Assembly: GCA_016930645.1 (NCBI GenBank)
Contig: JAFGGH010000058.1
Location: 1 to 59,561 of the forward strand
DNA length: 59,561 bases
Reading direction: 5' to 3'
Source of the DNA: Sedimentisphaerales bacterium
GTDB taxonomy: Bacteria; Planctomycetota; Phycisphaerae; Sedimentisphaerales; Anaerobacaceae
Part shown: positions 30,166-39,601 of the stretch, piece by piece
How positions within the stretch are numbered: the first letter of the stretch is position 1
How the letters are laid out: the number at the start of each line of letters is the position of its first letter
The notes under the pieces: model-generated
What the model was told of the DNA's origin: nothing
Database searches by the model: none
Seen by the model: only the letters and a program-made list of their open reading frames with translations
Program-made: the position numbers and the translations under genes

Positions 30166-31137
30166 CTAATTGTCAGCGGTATTGTTTTCGTCTTTTTGCC
30201 GGGGTGTTGAATAGTCCTGACAATCCTGCTGTTTCCGTTCGGCGGGTATCTCGGCAATGGGTATGGTATTTTGAGAGGTTTGTACTGTTTCAATTCTTTC
30301 CTGGGGCTTGGCGCTTTGCTCAATTTCAACTATTGGTACCGGAGCCGATTCGGAGGCCTGTTCGGCAGCGGCAATCATAACTTTTTGAACGGCCTGTTCG
30401 GCGGGTTCGTCGGTTAGGGCACTTAGGTAAATAGCTCCGTTTCCTTCCTGCTGCTCGGCGCCGATGAGCGAATCTTTTATAAGCTCGAGTATCGCCAGGA
30501 AAAGGCCTACCAGGACAAGCCGGTTGTCTCTTTCGTCAAAGATACGCTCGAAAGGCATCGCGCCTTCGGTCTGAAGACGATGTAATATTTCAATCTGGTA
30601 AAGGTCGATTGGCGTATCATCGTGAATATGACTGATATCAAAAGAAGCGCCCGTAGCCTGAAGTATATTATCAAATGCTCCCAGCAGGTCCCAGACGCTT
30701 ACATTGTCCATATCCACTTCCGGCTCGGTATTGTCCTTGAGCCTGTTAATAATTGTATCGGGACGAGCGGTTCGCTGCTGCTGCTCAACGGCGCAGGCAT
30801 CCAAGAGATTTGCCGCATCCTTGAATTTTTTGTATTCGAGCAGTTGCCGAATCAGCTCTGCCCGCGGGTCCTCGAAATCCTCAGCTTCAATATCGTCAGG
30901 CCCGGCCTTCGGCAACAGCATCGCAGATTTAATTTGCATCAGGCTCGAAGCCATTACCAGAAAATCGCCTGCCAGGTCGATATCGAGGTTTTTCAGCATC
31001 TCAATATACATGATGTATTGCTCGGTTATTCGGGCAATTGGAATGTCGTATATATCGACCTCTTCCTTGCGGACAAGGTACAAGAGCAGGTCCATCGGGC
31101 CTGCGAAAACATCGAGATTTACACGGTAATCAGCCAT
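30166..31137 (-). CDS. scpA: Segregation and condensation protein A, with extra C-terminal polar tail
   Basis: VFAGPMDLLLYLVRKEEVDIYDIPIARITEQY. Confidence 0.9.
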   Translation of the reverse strand: MADYRVNLDVFAGPMDLLLYLVRKEEVDIYDIPIARITEQYIMYIEMLKNLDIDLAGDFLVMASSLMQIKSAMLLPKAGPDDIEAEDFEDPRAELIRQLLEYKKFKDAANLLDACAVEQQQRTARPDTIINRLKDNTEPEVDMDNVSVWDLLGAFDNILQATGASFDISHIHDDTPIDLYQIEILHRLQTEGAMPFERIFDERDNRLVLVGLFLAILELIKDSLIGAEQQEGNGAIYLSALTDEPAEQAVQKVMIAAAEQASESAPVPIVEIEQSAKPQERIETVQTSQNTIPIAEIPAERKQQDCQDYSTPRQKDENNTADN

Positions 31138-31398
31138 TTATTGTTCTTGTGTTTCTTCTATTTCCTGCTCTTCCTCTAATGGTTCCGGCTGCTGGGCCAG
31201 AATTTCCTTAGCCTCATCGGCCCGGCTGGACAGAACCATCAACTCAGGCCTTTCGATAAACGACAGGGCCGAATAAACATTGGACGCGTTCGCTCCGGTT
31301 ACTATGGCCTCTATACCGCAGTCGGCAAGCACCTGCCGCGCCATATCGGCCTGTATATAGTCATCGAATTTACCTACGCATACGAGTTTATCTTCCAT
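31138..31398 (-). CDS. DUF2007-like small protein
   Basis: GKFDDYIQADMARQVLADCGIEAIVTG...ELMVLSSRADEAKEIL. Confidence 0.65.
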   Translation of the reverse strand: MEDKLVCVGKFDDYIQADMARQVLADCGIEAIVTGANASNVYSALSFIERPELMVLSSRADEAKEILAQQPEPLEEEQEIEETQEQ

Positions 31399-31399
31399 A

Positions 31400-32359
31400 T
31401 TATAGTCCTACCGCCTTGCGAACTTCATCAAAAGTCTGCTTTGCGATTTTCTCGGCGCGCTCGGCGCCTTTTTCCAAAACCTCGTTTACATAATCAAGAT
31501 TGTTCTGTAATTCTTCTCTCTTTGCACGGTAAGGCTGAAAATACTCGACCAAAAGCTCGGCGAGCCGTTTCTTAACGTCGCCGTAACCGGTGCCGCCCTT
31601 GCGGTATTTATCTTCCCATTGTTTAAGCTCATCATCAGGTGCGACAAGCTTCAGCATAGCAAAGACGTTACATTTTTCGGGATTTTTCGGCTCTTCCACA
31701 GGCGTCGAGTCCGTAACAATCCGCATGACCTTTTTCTTCATACTATTTTCGGACTCGAAAATCTCAATGGTATTGCCGTAGCTTTTGCTCATTTTCCTGC
31801 CGTCAATCCCCGGCACAACCGCGACAGATTCAACTATATGCGCTTCGGGAAGTGTCAGAATCTCGCCGTATGCATTATTGAAATAGCCTGCTATATCGCG
31901 CGTAACTTCTATATGCTGTTTCTGGTCGGCCCCGACCGGAACTAAATTACTGTGAAATGCCAAAATGTCCGCCGCCTGCAATACCGGATAGGCAAACAAG
32001 CCGTGGTTGGCGCTTAGTCCCTGCGCGATCTTGTCTTTATAGCTGGTGCACCTTTGCAGAAGTCCCATCGGTGTAATACAGGAAAATATCCAGGTAAGCT
32101 CGGTTATTTCAGGCACATCCGACTGCCGCCAGAATACCGTCTTTTCAGGGTCGAGTCCCAACGCTAAATAATCCAGCGCTACATCGATTATATTCTGAGC
32201 CAATTTTTCAGGGTCCGGATTACCAGTCAGGGCGTGATAATCGGCAATGAAATAAAAACAATCGTTTTCGGCTTGTAGCTGCAAATGCTGACGCATCGCC
32301 CCGAAATAATTGCCTATATGAAGCTTACCCGAAGGCTGAATACCCGACAATACTCTCAC
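31400..32359 (-). CDS. trpS: Tryptophanyl-tRNA synthetase
   Basis: SGIQPSGKLHIGNYFGA, DGRKMSKSYGN. Confidence 0.95.
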   Translation of the reverse strand: MRVLSGIQPSGKLHIGNYFGAMRQHLQLQAENDCFYFIADYHALTGNPDPEKLAQNIIDVALDYLALGLDPEKTVFWRQSDVPEITELTWIFSCITPMGLLQRCTSYKDKIAQGLSANHGLFAYPVLQAADILAFHSNLVPVGADQKQHIEVTRDIAGYFNNAYGEILTLPEAHIVESVAVVPGIDGRKMSKSYGNTIEIFESENSMKKKVMRIVTDSTPVEEPKNPEKCNVFAMLKLVAPDDELKQWEDKYRKGGTGYGDVKKRLAELLVEYFQPYRAKREELQNNLDYVNEVLEKGAERAEKIAKQTFDEVRKAVGL

Positions 32360-32549
32360 TGACTGCTCCTGTTACTTTAACCACGAACGAACACGAATAA
32401 ACACCAAATTTTAACCGCGGATTACACGGATTTTCACGGATTTTTAAAAGAATTTTTCTTAAAGTATGAAGATACAAAGATTAAGGGAAATTGTCAAGAT
32501 GATTACCTCTGTAGTACCAAAGACAGGATAACAGGATTAACGAGATAAT

Positions 32550-32575
32550 ATTTAGCAGCGGTCGGCACGACCGCT
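32550..32575 (+). repeat. REP-like element R9
   Basis: 5'-ATTTAGC-AGCGGTCG-GCA-CGACCGCT. Confidence 0.8.
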
Positions 32576-32600
32576 TATTTAGAACAACGTTCTTCGTGGG

Positions 32601-32628
32601 GTTCCGTCTTCTGTTTTCTGTCCTCTGT
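32601..32628. repeat. Heptad repeat (NNTCYGT x4)
   Basis: GTTCCGT CTTCTGT TTTCTGT CCTCTGT. Confidence 0.8.
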
Positions 32629-32739
32629 TTTCCCCTTGTCTTTGATGGGAATTAGGATATTATTAATGGCTGATTATGCAGATAAAAAAAGAAAATACGG
32701 CAAACATAAAACTTAAGGTGACATAAAACGGAGGTTTAA

Positions 32740-33021
32740 ATGAACCTAAAAGAATATGTCAAAAAAAGCCTTATTGATATAACCGAGGGAGTTTTTGATG
32801 CAAAAAACCAAGCGCCGTTGTCGATAGCTCAGGGCATAGTCGAGGGCATAAAAATCACTGCACCTCAATATGTTTCTTTTGAAGTTATGATAACAATTAA
32901 TAAAGAAGGTGGTGGAGAAATAAGCGTTTTATCTTTCGGGGCCAAGGGTGGTATGTCTTCACAGAATGTGAATAAAATTACTTTTCAAGTACCTGTATAT
33001 TTCAATGCAAAGGGAAGATAG
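32740..33021 (+). CDS. Small conserved-looking hypothetical protein
   Basis: ATG-started ORF with plausible mixed alpha/beta composition. Confidence 0.5.
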   Translation: MNLKEYVKKSLIDITEGVFDAKNQAPLSIAQGIVEGIKITAPQYVSFEVMITINKEGGGEISVLSFGAKGGMSSQNVNKITFQVPVYFNAKGR

Positions 33022-33040
33022 TGCCATTCGGGTTGAAAAA

Positions 33041-33493
33041 ATGGCAAATGTGATGGGATATATGGTTACTTGGACCACGTATGGCACATGGCTTCAGGGC
33101 GATAAAAGAGGTTATGTAAAAAATGGTAAAATATTGCCACCAAACGATAATTTGTTACAGGCCAATAAAGCGAACAAAAAGGGTAATACCATTAAGCTTT
33201 CAAAACAACAAAGAAAAATTGTTCATAACGCAATATTAAAAGAATCCGAAATAATCGGTCAAAAAATACTTGCACTAACTGTCTGTTCGAATCATGTTCA
33301 TCTTGTACTTGACTATTTTCCAAAACCAATATCGAATATTGTCGCGTATTATAAAAAGGCCGGACGATTAGCGTTGAAAGAAACGGGGCTTACCGGAAAG
33401 ATTTGGGCGAAGGGATACGACAAAAGGTTTTGTTATGATGAAATGACATTGAACAGAAGAATTAAGTATGTAAAAAGTCATAATACTGCATAA
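33041..33493 (+). CDS. REP-associated tyrosine (Y1/RAYT-type) transposase 2
   Basis: MVTWTTYGTWLQGDKRGYVKNGKIL, VCSNHVHLVLDY (HxH), YYKKAGRLALKE, GYDKRFCYD; ATG at 33041 preferred. Confidence 0.85.
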   Translation: MANVMGYMVTWTTYGTWLQGDKRGYVKNGKILPPNDNLLQANKANKKGNTIKLSKQQRKIVHNAILKESEIIGQKILALTVCSNHVHLVLDYFPKPISNIVAYYKKAGRLALKETGLTGKIWAKGYDKRFCYDEMTLNRRIKYVKSHNTA

Positions 33494-33548
33494 AACCCTG
33501 GGTAAAACCCAGGGCTAAATATTTAGCCCCCAGTTTCACTGGGGGTTC
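33494..33548. repeat. Tail-to-tail pair of REP-like elements R3 (minus) and R4 (plus)
   Basis: CCCTGGGT-AAA-ACCCAGGG then CTAAATATTTAG then CCCCCAGT-TTC-ACTGGGGG; junction GGGCTAAATATTTAGCCC is a perfect 18-nt palindrome. Confidence 0.9.
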
Positions 33549-34227
33549 AAAAAAAAATGCGCGACGCGATACGCGTAAATATATATTTTATCAGATTTTT
33601 TAATCCTCGTTTATCAGGCGGCGGGAAATTCAGACACGCGAACTCGCCGTGATACTTCCTTGCGGCCTCGTCATAGCATTTCGCCGCCTCAATCTCATCG
33701 TTGAAATATCCGAGATGAATACTTTTTCTGTTTACTTTTATCGCCGCTCCCCATTTTCTGTGCTGTTTGTGCCAGCTAACACCTTTATAAATCGAACTGC
33801 ATTTTTTCTTACTTTTTGAACGGTTTTTCGCGTTCTGCATTCTTGTGACTATTCGAAGGTTTGCCCTTCGGCTGTCCAAAGCGTTGCAATTGATATGGTC
33901 AACAAACAATTTAACTTTGGTTTTGGCACTTTCGGTTTCAAGCTCATCGGCCAAAATCTGTCGGTGCAAGTGTATAGAAAGATGGCCTAAAGTTTTCCCC
34001 GACAATCTAATAGAACGGCAACTACCATATTCACAGTCAGGCAACCAGACATATTTTGAAAGCTCGGCGTAATCGGCCTGGTCAACTATCGCGCATTTAT
34101 TCGAATTGGCTAATTTTATCCTTCTGAAACTATAGCCGTACCAGAGCCAGCGCATAAAAAGCAATGGAGTAACAATTATTCGGTCGAGAAAAACCGGAAC
34201 GTGGATTGGAAGGGAATATTTTATCAA
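33547..34227 (-). CDS. HNH endonuclease with AP2-like DNA-binding domain (homing-endonuclease type)
   Basis: VDHINCNALDSRRANLRIVTRMQNAKNR; YKGVSWHKQHRKWGAAIKVNRKSIHLGYFNDEIEAAKCYDEAA. Confidence 0.85.
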   Translation of the reverse strand: MIKYSLPIHVPVFLDRIIVTPLLFMRWLWYGYSFRRIKLANSNKCAIVDQADYAELSKYVWLPDCEYGSCRSIRLSGKTLGHLSIHLHRQILADELETESAKTKVKLFVDHINCNALDSRRANLRIVTRMQNAKNRSKSKKKCSSIYKGVSWHKQHRKWGAAIKVNRKSIHLGYFNDEIEAAKCYDEAARKYHGEFACLNFPPPDKRGLKNLIKYIFTRIASRIFF

Positions 34228-34613
34228 GGCGGTTTAAGTGTTAAAAATCGGCCAAGTTTGCGATATTAGATTTGTCCTCTTCCTCTTAATATATGAGCAA
34301 CTGCTGTGCCAAAAACAGGAAACTTTTAATTAAAATCTGTCCTGTTTTTCAGGCTGAAATTAAGGTTTTTTTGTTGCCTGTTCGATGTCACAAAGAGCGC
34401 AGCGGGACAGGCAGGCAGAACCTGTCAAATTGGCAGAAAATGATACACCTGTCCTGGAACAGGGCTTTTGGCTTTTTGCCGGTTGTAATGAAATAACCAA
34501 GAGCATCTTACATTACTATTGAATTATCGCTTCATATTCGAAAAGAAATATTATAATTTTTGGTTTTAGCTTGCTTAAAAAACAGTAATAATGTATAATT
34601 CAGGGTTTTGTAC

Positions 34614-34631
34614 TTGTGAACTCAATCACAA
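34614..34631. promoter_or_regulatory. CRP/FNR-superfamily-like operator palindrome
   Basis: TTGTGA-ACTCAA-TCACAA. Confidence 0.6.
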
Positions 34632-34644
34632 TGTGTACGTAAGG

Positions 34645-34650
34645 TATAAT
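34645..34650 (+). promoter_or_regulatory. Candidate -10 box upstream of the hydrogenase operon
   Basis: TATAAT, 50 bp before the ATG at 34700. Confidence 0.45.
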
Positions 34651-34699
34651 AAGGCCGTACAGGCCTTCAAATACGTAAATTTTAGTAGGATTTATAAAT

Positions 34700-35734
34700 A
34701 TGGCAGTAAAGAAAATAACCAAAGCCGCTCTTACCGAATGGGTAGGTGAATTAGTCTCAAAAGAGAGGGTTTTCGGTGTCCAGTCCAAAGGCGACAAGTT
34801 CGATTTCGGCCCGCTGACCTCGGCACAGGATTTAAGGCTCGACTACGATGTAACCCTCCAGCCGCCGAAAAAGTATTTCCTGCCGCCAGTCGAGACACTG
34901 CTGACCTTCGAGGTCTCAGCCGGCTATGAATCGCAGTACAGCGATAAACCTTTCGTGCTAATCGGCGTTCATCCTTACGATATGATAGCCATCAACCAGA
35001 TTGACGAGCTTTTCAAACAGGGGTATTACGATACTCACTATATGACAAGACGCAGCAACGCAACTATCATCACCTGTGATGTGGTAAACGCCTCTGAAAA
35101 TGTCTTTGCCTCACAGATGAAAACAGCTACGGTAAAAGATGGTTTCGATATACTACTGACAGATATAGGTGATAGTTACATAGCCGAAGCCGCTACCGAG
35201 AAGGGCGAAGCTTTGCTTTCAAAAGCCGAAACAGCCGATGCCTCCAAAGACGACCTCGACAAGAGAGAAAAAATCCAGAAAGACAACGAAAAAAATCTCA
35301 GCAAGCACCAGCTCAAGTGCGAGGTCGCAGAGTTGCCCGGTCTCTTGGAAAATGCTTATAACCATCCCGTCTGGGAAGAAAAAGCCGCTACCTGTTTTGC
35401 CTGCGGAAGCTGCAACCAGGTCTGCCCGACCTGCTACTGCTTCAACGTCCAGGACGATGTGAAATGGGATATGAAGACCGGCCAAAGATGCCGGGCATGG
35501 GACGGCTGTATGCTGGACGGCTTCGCTATGGTGGCAGGCGGCCATGATTTCAGGAAGAAACGTGCCGACCGCTTCCGCCACAGGCTCTATAGGAAGGCAA
35601 AATATGTCCCCGAGAAAATCGGCGGCCAAATCGCCTGCGTCGGCTGCGGAAGATGTGTAAGCGCGTGTCTGCCCGATATTGCTAATCCGGTAAATGTCTA
35701 TAACCGGTTATTCGATGACATTAAAACGAAGTAA
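34700..35734 (+). CDS. [NiFe] hydrogenase/sulfhydrogenase beta-type iron-sulfur subunit
   Basis: CFACGSCNQVCPTCYCF ... CVGCGRCVSACLPDI. Confidence 0.85.
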   Translation: MAVKKITKAALTEWVGELVSKERVFGVQSKGDKFDFGPLTSAQDLRLDYDVTLQPPKKYFLPPVETLLTFEVSAGYESQYSDKPFVLIGVHPYDMIAINQIDELFKQGYYDTHYMTRRSNATIITCDVVNASENVFASQMKTATVKDGFDILLTDIGDSYIAEAATEKGEALLSKAETADASKDDLDKREKIQKDNEKNLSKHQLKCEVAELPGLLENAYNHPVWEEKAATCFACGSCNQVCPTCYCFNVQDDVKWDMKTGQRCRAWDGCMLDGFAMVAGGHDFRKKRADRFRHRLYRKAKYVPEKIGGQIACVGCGRCVSACLPDIANPVNVYNRLFDDIKTK

Positions 35735-35778
35735 GAGAATAAGAAAATTACGTTTCGTACAGATAAGGAGCGAAACAA

Positions 35779-36618
35779 ATGTGTGAATGCTGTACTCAAG
35801 AGAAAGATATTTATCTGCCGCAGATAGCGACCGTTCAGAAGGTCAGGCTGATGAACGATACCGAGATGTATGTCCGCTTTACTATGGACGACGGTGGTTT
35901 CGATTATACGCCGGGACAGTTTGTGGAAGTTTCCATAGCAGGGATCGGCGAAGCCCCTTTGACGATTGCATCTTCGCCGACCCAGAAGGACGGCATAGAG
36001 CTGGTTGTCAGAAGAATTGGCAACGTTACCAAAGCCATCCACAACCTTCGTGCAGGCGACAAAATCGGTATCCGCGGCCCGTTAGGCAAAGGCACTTATC
36101 CCGTGGAACACTCGAAAGGCAAAGACCTTATCTTCATTTGCGGTGGAATCGGCTTGGTTCCGCAGAGGTCGTTCATAAATTATGTCCTCGATAACAGGAC
36201 TGATTACGGAAATGTTACCGTTCTGCTCGGTACAAAGTGTTACCCTCAGCGGTTCTTCCAGAGCGAATTGCAGCAGTTGGAGGCCAGAGACGATGTGCAC
36301 TATCTGGAGACGGTAGATGAAGCTCACGATTGCTGGAACGGAAATGTCGGCGTGGTAACCACCCTAATTCCGAAAATCGAATCGGAGCTTGCGTCCTCGG
36401 AGATTTTCATCTGTGGCCCGCCAATTATGTACAAATTCGTACTGATGGCCCTGGCCGAAGACAGCGTCCCACGCGACCAGATATACCTGAACCTCGAAAG
36501 AAAAATGAAATGCGGGGTGGGGCTTTGTGGGCACTGTCAGATAAATAAGTATTATGTATGTATCGACGGTCCGGTATTTAAGTATTCAGATTTGGGCGTA
36601 GCGCCGGAGGCTATATAA
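35779..36618 (+). CDS. [NiFe] hydrogenase/sulfhydrogenase gamma-type FAD/NAD(P)-binding subunit
   Basis: PGQFVEVSIAGIGEAPLTIASSP, FICGGIGLVPQRSFI, ERKMKCGVGLCGHCQI. Confidence 0.9.
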   Translation: MCECCTQEKDIYLPQIATVQKVRLMNDTEMYVRFTMDDGGFDYTPGQFVEVSIAGIGEAPLTIASSPTQKDGIELVVRRIGNVTKAIHNLRAGDKIGIRGPLGKGTYPVEHSKGKDLIFICGGIGLVPQRSFINYVLDNRTDYGNVTVLLGTKCYPQRFFQSELQQLEARDDVHYLETVDEAHDCWNGNVGVVTTLIPKIESELASSEIFICGPPIMYKFVLMALAEDSVPRDQIYLNLERKMKCGVGLCGHCQINKYYVCIDGPVFKYSDLGVAPEAI

Positions 36619-36620
36619 AG

Positions 36621-37370
36621 ATGAGTAAACCAAGAATAGCGATTTTCGACTTTGCCTGCTGCGAAGGCTGTCAGCTCCAGATAGTGAACCTCGAAGAGGA
36701 ACTCCTGGATTTAATAGGCGCCGTCGATGTTGTCGAATGGCGGGAAGCGATGAGTGAGCAAAGCCACGAATACGATATAGCGATTGTGGAAGGCTCGATT
36801 ACCCGGCCTGAAGATGAAGACAGAGTCGAGATAATTCGAAGCAGGGCCAAAATTCTCATTGCATTAGGAGCATGTGCGACAATCGGCGGGGTCAATAAAC
36901 TCAAGAACAATTTCGACCTCGATGATGTGAAAGAATGTGTGTACGGCGATGACGCTAAAATGCCCCATCTCGATACGGCGATGACTAAAGCGGTCGATGA
37001 GGTAGTCGAGGTGGATTATAAAGTTCACGGCTGTCCGATAGACCGCAAAGAGTTCACCTATATAGTCCGCTGTTTGCTGTTAGGCAAAAAACCCGAAATT
37101 CCCGAATGGCCTGTCTGCGTCGAATGTAAAGCCAAAGGCAATCCCTGCCTGTGGGAGTATGGGCAGGTGTGTCTTGGGCCGATTATCCGGGCGGGATGCG
37201 GGGCAAGATGCCCGTCGAGCGGTTTCAGGTGTTTCGGCTGCCGGGGCTATGTCGATGAGCCGAATGTGAACGCGGCAAAGGACGTAATCGAAAAATACGG
37301 CCTGAGCATAGAAGACTTAAAAGGTAAAATGATATTATTCGGAAGTACACAGGGGCCCACCAATGAGTAA
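36621..37370 (+). CDS. [NiFe] hydrogenase small subunit (delta-type)
   Basis: FDFACCEGCQLQIVNLEEELLDLIGAVDVVEWREA, GACATIGGVNKLKN, VHGCPIDRKEF. Confidence 0.9.
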   Translation: MSKPRIAIFDFACCEGCQLQIVNLEEELLDLIGAVDVVEWREAMSEQSHEYDIAIVEGSITRPEDEDRVEIIRSRAKILIALGACATIGGVNKLKNNFDLDDVKECVYGDDAKMPHLDTAMTKAVDEVVEVDYKVHGCPIDRKEFTYIVRCLLLGKKPEIPEWPVCVECKAKGNPCLWEYGQVCLGPIIRAGCGARCPSSGFRCFGCRGYVDEPNVNAAKDVIEKYGLSIEDLKGKMILFGSTQGPTNE

Positions 37371-38670
37371 AGATTTGAATATAAACGTAAGGCACATGAC
37401 CCGCGTCGAAGGTCACGGTAATATCGCAGTCAACGCCAAAAACGGCAGGATAGAAAAAATCGAATGGCAGGTGCCGGAGGCCCCGCGGTTCTTCGAGGCT
37501 ATGGTTCGCGGATTAAGCTACGAGGACATCCAGACCGTAGTAAGCAGGATTTGCGGTATCTGCTCGATTACGCACTCGCTGGCTGCCACGAAAGCCGTTG
37601 AAGCGGCGCTTGGAATCAAGGTATCGAAACAGGCTGACAAGATGCGAATCCTGATGCACTACTCGGAGCAGCTTCAAAGCCATACGCTGCATATCGGATA
37701 TTTAGCGGCGCCGGACTTTTTCGGTGCGCCATCGGTAGTTCCCTTAGTAGCTAAGGCCAAAGACGCTGTTTTGACAATTGTCCGGACGCACAAAGTCGCT
37801 AATGAATGGTCGGATTTGATTGCGGGCAGGACAACCCACCCGGTAACACTAATACCGGGGGGCCTAACAAGATTTCCGACCGAACAGCAATTAAAAGATT
37901 TGCAGGAAACCCTGAAGGGGTGTCTGAATGATTTAAGCACAATTGCGGAAGTAGTCTTGAGTGTAGCCGAGAATATCCCTGCTTTCGAGCGCGATACGGA
38001 ATACGTCTCGCTTAAACAGACCGACCCTCCGACATACACGTTTTATCACGGGGATATTACCTCCACCGATACCAACGGTAGTGTGGTTCCGATTAGTGAC
38101 TGGGAAGGCATCGCCAACGAGTATGTCAGCCCGCAATCAACGGCAAAATGGTGTAAATGGCACAGGGACTCTTATGCCGTTGGAGCGCTTGCAAGATTCA
38201 ATAACAATGCTGAATTGCTAACCGACGGTGCCAAAGGCGTCGCCAAGATGTTCGGCCTTGAGAAAGGCTGCTGCAACCCGTATATGAACACCATCGCACA
38301 GCTTGTCGAATGTGTACACATTGTCGAGACAAGTATTCAGCTAATCGACGAGCTGCTGACAGCAGGAATAAAAGAAGAAAAAATCAAGACCAGCGGCAAA
38401 GCAGGAATGGCTTCGGGATGTGTCGAGGCACCGCGGGGGATACTTTTCCACAGTTACGAATTCGATAATAAGGGCAACTGCGTCGGCGGTAATATCTGTA
38501 TCCCGACTAATCAGAACCACGCCAATATCCAGAAGGATTTCGAGAAATTAGTGCCCCAGATAATCGACCAGGGCCAGGATGCGGTAAGACAGAAACTCGA
38601 GATGCTCGTGCGTTCTTACGACCCGTGCATAAGCTGCTCGACACATATGCTGAACGTGGAATTCGTATGA
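37363..38670 (+). CDS. [NiFe] hydrogenase large subunit (group 3-like, alpha-type)
   Basis: TRVEGHGNIAV, SRICGICSITHSLA, C-terminal DPCISCSTH followed by MLNVEFV. Confidence 0.92.
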   Translation: MSKDLNINVRHMTRVEGHGNIAVNAKNGRIEKIEWQVPEAPRFFEAMVRGLSYEDIQTVVSRICGICSITHSLAATKAVEAALGIKVSKQADKMRILMHYSEQLQSHTLHIGYLAAPDFFGAPSVVPLVAKAKDAVLTIVRTHKVANEWSDLIAGRTTHPVTLIPGGLTRFPTEQQLKDLQETLKGCLNDLSTIAEVVLSVAENIPAFERDTEYVSLKQTDPPTYTFYHGDITSTDTNGSVVPISDWEGIANEYVSPQSTAKWCKWHRDSYAVGALARFNNNAELLTDGAKGVAKMFGLEKGCCNPYMNTIAQLVECVHIVETSIQLIDELLTAGIKEEKIKTSGKAGMASGCVEAPRGILFHSYEFDNKGNCVGGNICIPTNQNHANIQKDFEKLVPQIIDQGQDAVRQKLEMLVRSYDPCISCSTHMLNVEFV

Positions 38671-38735
38671 AATTTAGCCACGAATAAACTCTAAATTTCG
38701 TTGACTCTGATTAACAGAGGATTTACACTATCATC

Positions 38736-39041
38736 ATGGGAAAAGAAGAAATAAAAAAGAAATTATTAGAAGCTATTGAAAATGACCCGCATAGGCCTGA
38801 TATAAAATCAGTAGCTATATTCGGCTCTTACGTTAACGGCAATGCTTCACAAGACAGCGATATCGACGTTCTCATAGATTTCGAGCCGACCGCCGTTATT
38901 GGCTTTTTTGCTTTGTCTGATATCAAAGATAATTTTGAAGCTTTCCTGCAGAAAACAGTCGATTTACTTACACCGCAGGCGATAAGCAAGTACTTCCGGG
39001 ACGAAGTTTTGCAGCAAGCCGAGTATGTCTATGAAAAATGA
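38736..39041 (+). CDS. MNT-type nucleotidyltransferase (type VII toxin-antitoxin partner)
   Basis: AIFGSYVNGNASQDSDIDVLIDF (GSX10DXD). Confidence 0.85.
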   Translation: MGKEEIKKKLLEAIENDPHRPDIKSVAIFGSYVNGNASQDSDIDVLIDFEPTAVIGFFALSDIKDNFEAFLQKTVDLLTPQAISKYFRDEVLQQAEYVYEK

Positions 39042-39369
39042 CCGAACATATCTGATTCATATCAGGGATGCTATCGAAACTATATATGACTACCTCCATG
39101 ACATCAGCTATGAAAGTTTCATATCCAACAAGATGATTATAGATGCAGTTGTAAGGGAACTGGAGATAATAGGCGAAGCGTCTAATAATCTCAGCGAGCA
39201 GTTCCGTCAAGCCCATTCGGAAATTCAATGGCGTCGAATGAAAAACATGAGAAATTTCCTGATTCATGTTTATTTCGGCGTTAACACAAAGGTGGTTTGG
39301 GATACCTGTAAGAATGATTTACCGATACTCAAAGATTTTATCAAATCATGGGTAGACACTGATTTCTAA
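39025..39369 (+). CDS. HepT-like protein (DUF86)
   Basis: AVVRELEIIGEASNNLSEQFR, MRNFLIHVYFGVNTKVVW (RX4HXYF). Confidence 0.88.
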   Translation: MSMKNDRTYLIHIRDAIETIYDYLHDISYESFISNKMIIDAVVRELEIIGEASNNLSEQFRQAHSEIQWRRMKNMRNFLIHVYFGVNTKVVWDTCKNDLPILKDFIKSWVDTDF

Positions 39370-39372
39370 AAC

Positions 39373-39428
39373 ATTTAGCCTGCGGTTTTCCATGTCCGCC
39401 ATAGCGTTGACGACGGCGGAACCGCAGG
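39373..39428 (+). repeat. REP-like element R8 with nested TCCGCC/GGCGGA hairpin
   Basis: 5'-ATTTAG-CCTGCGGTT ... TCCGCC(39395)...GGCGGA(39415) ... AACCGCAGG. Confidence 0.8.
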
Positions 39429-39601
39429 TTCTTCTTCAAAGCCACAGAGAGCACCGAATACACAGAGATTATTTTCCTTAGACACAGATTCATACCGGTA
39501 TTTATGACAGGATTTTTTCAGACAGGATAACAGGATTGACAAGATATTTTTTATCGTAGATTTCGCTGATTGTAATGATTTCTTTGATTAAAATTATGAT
39601 G

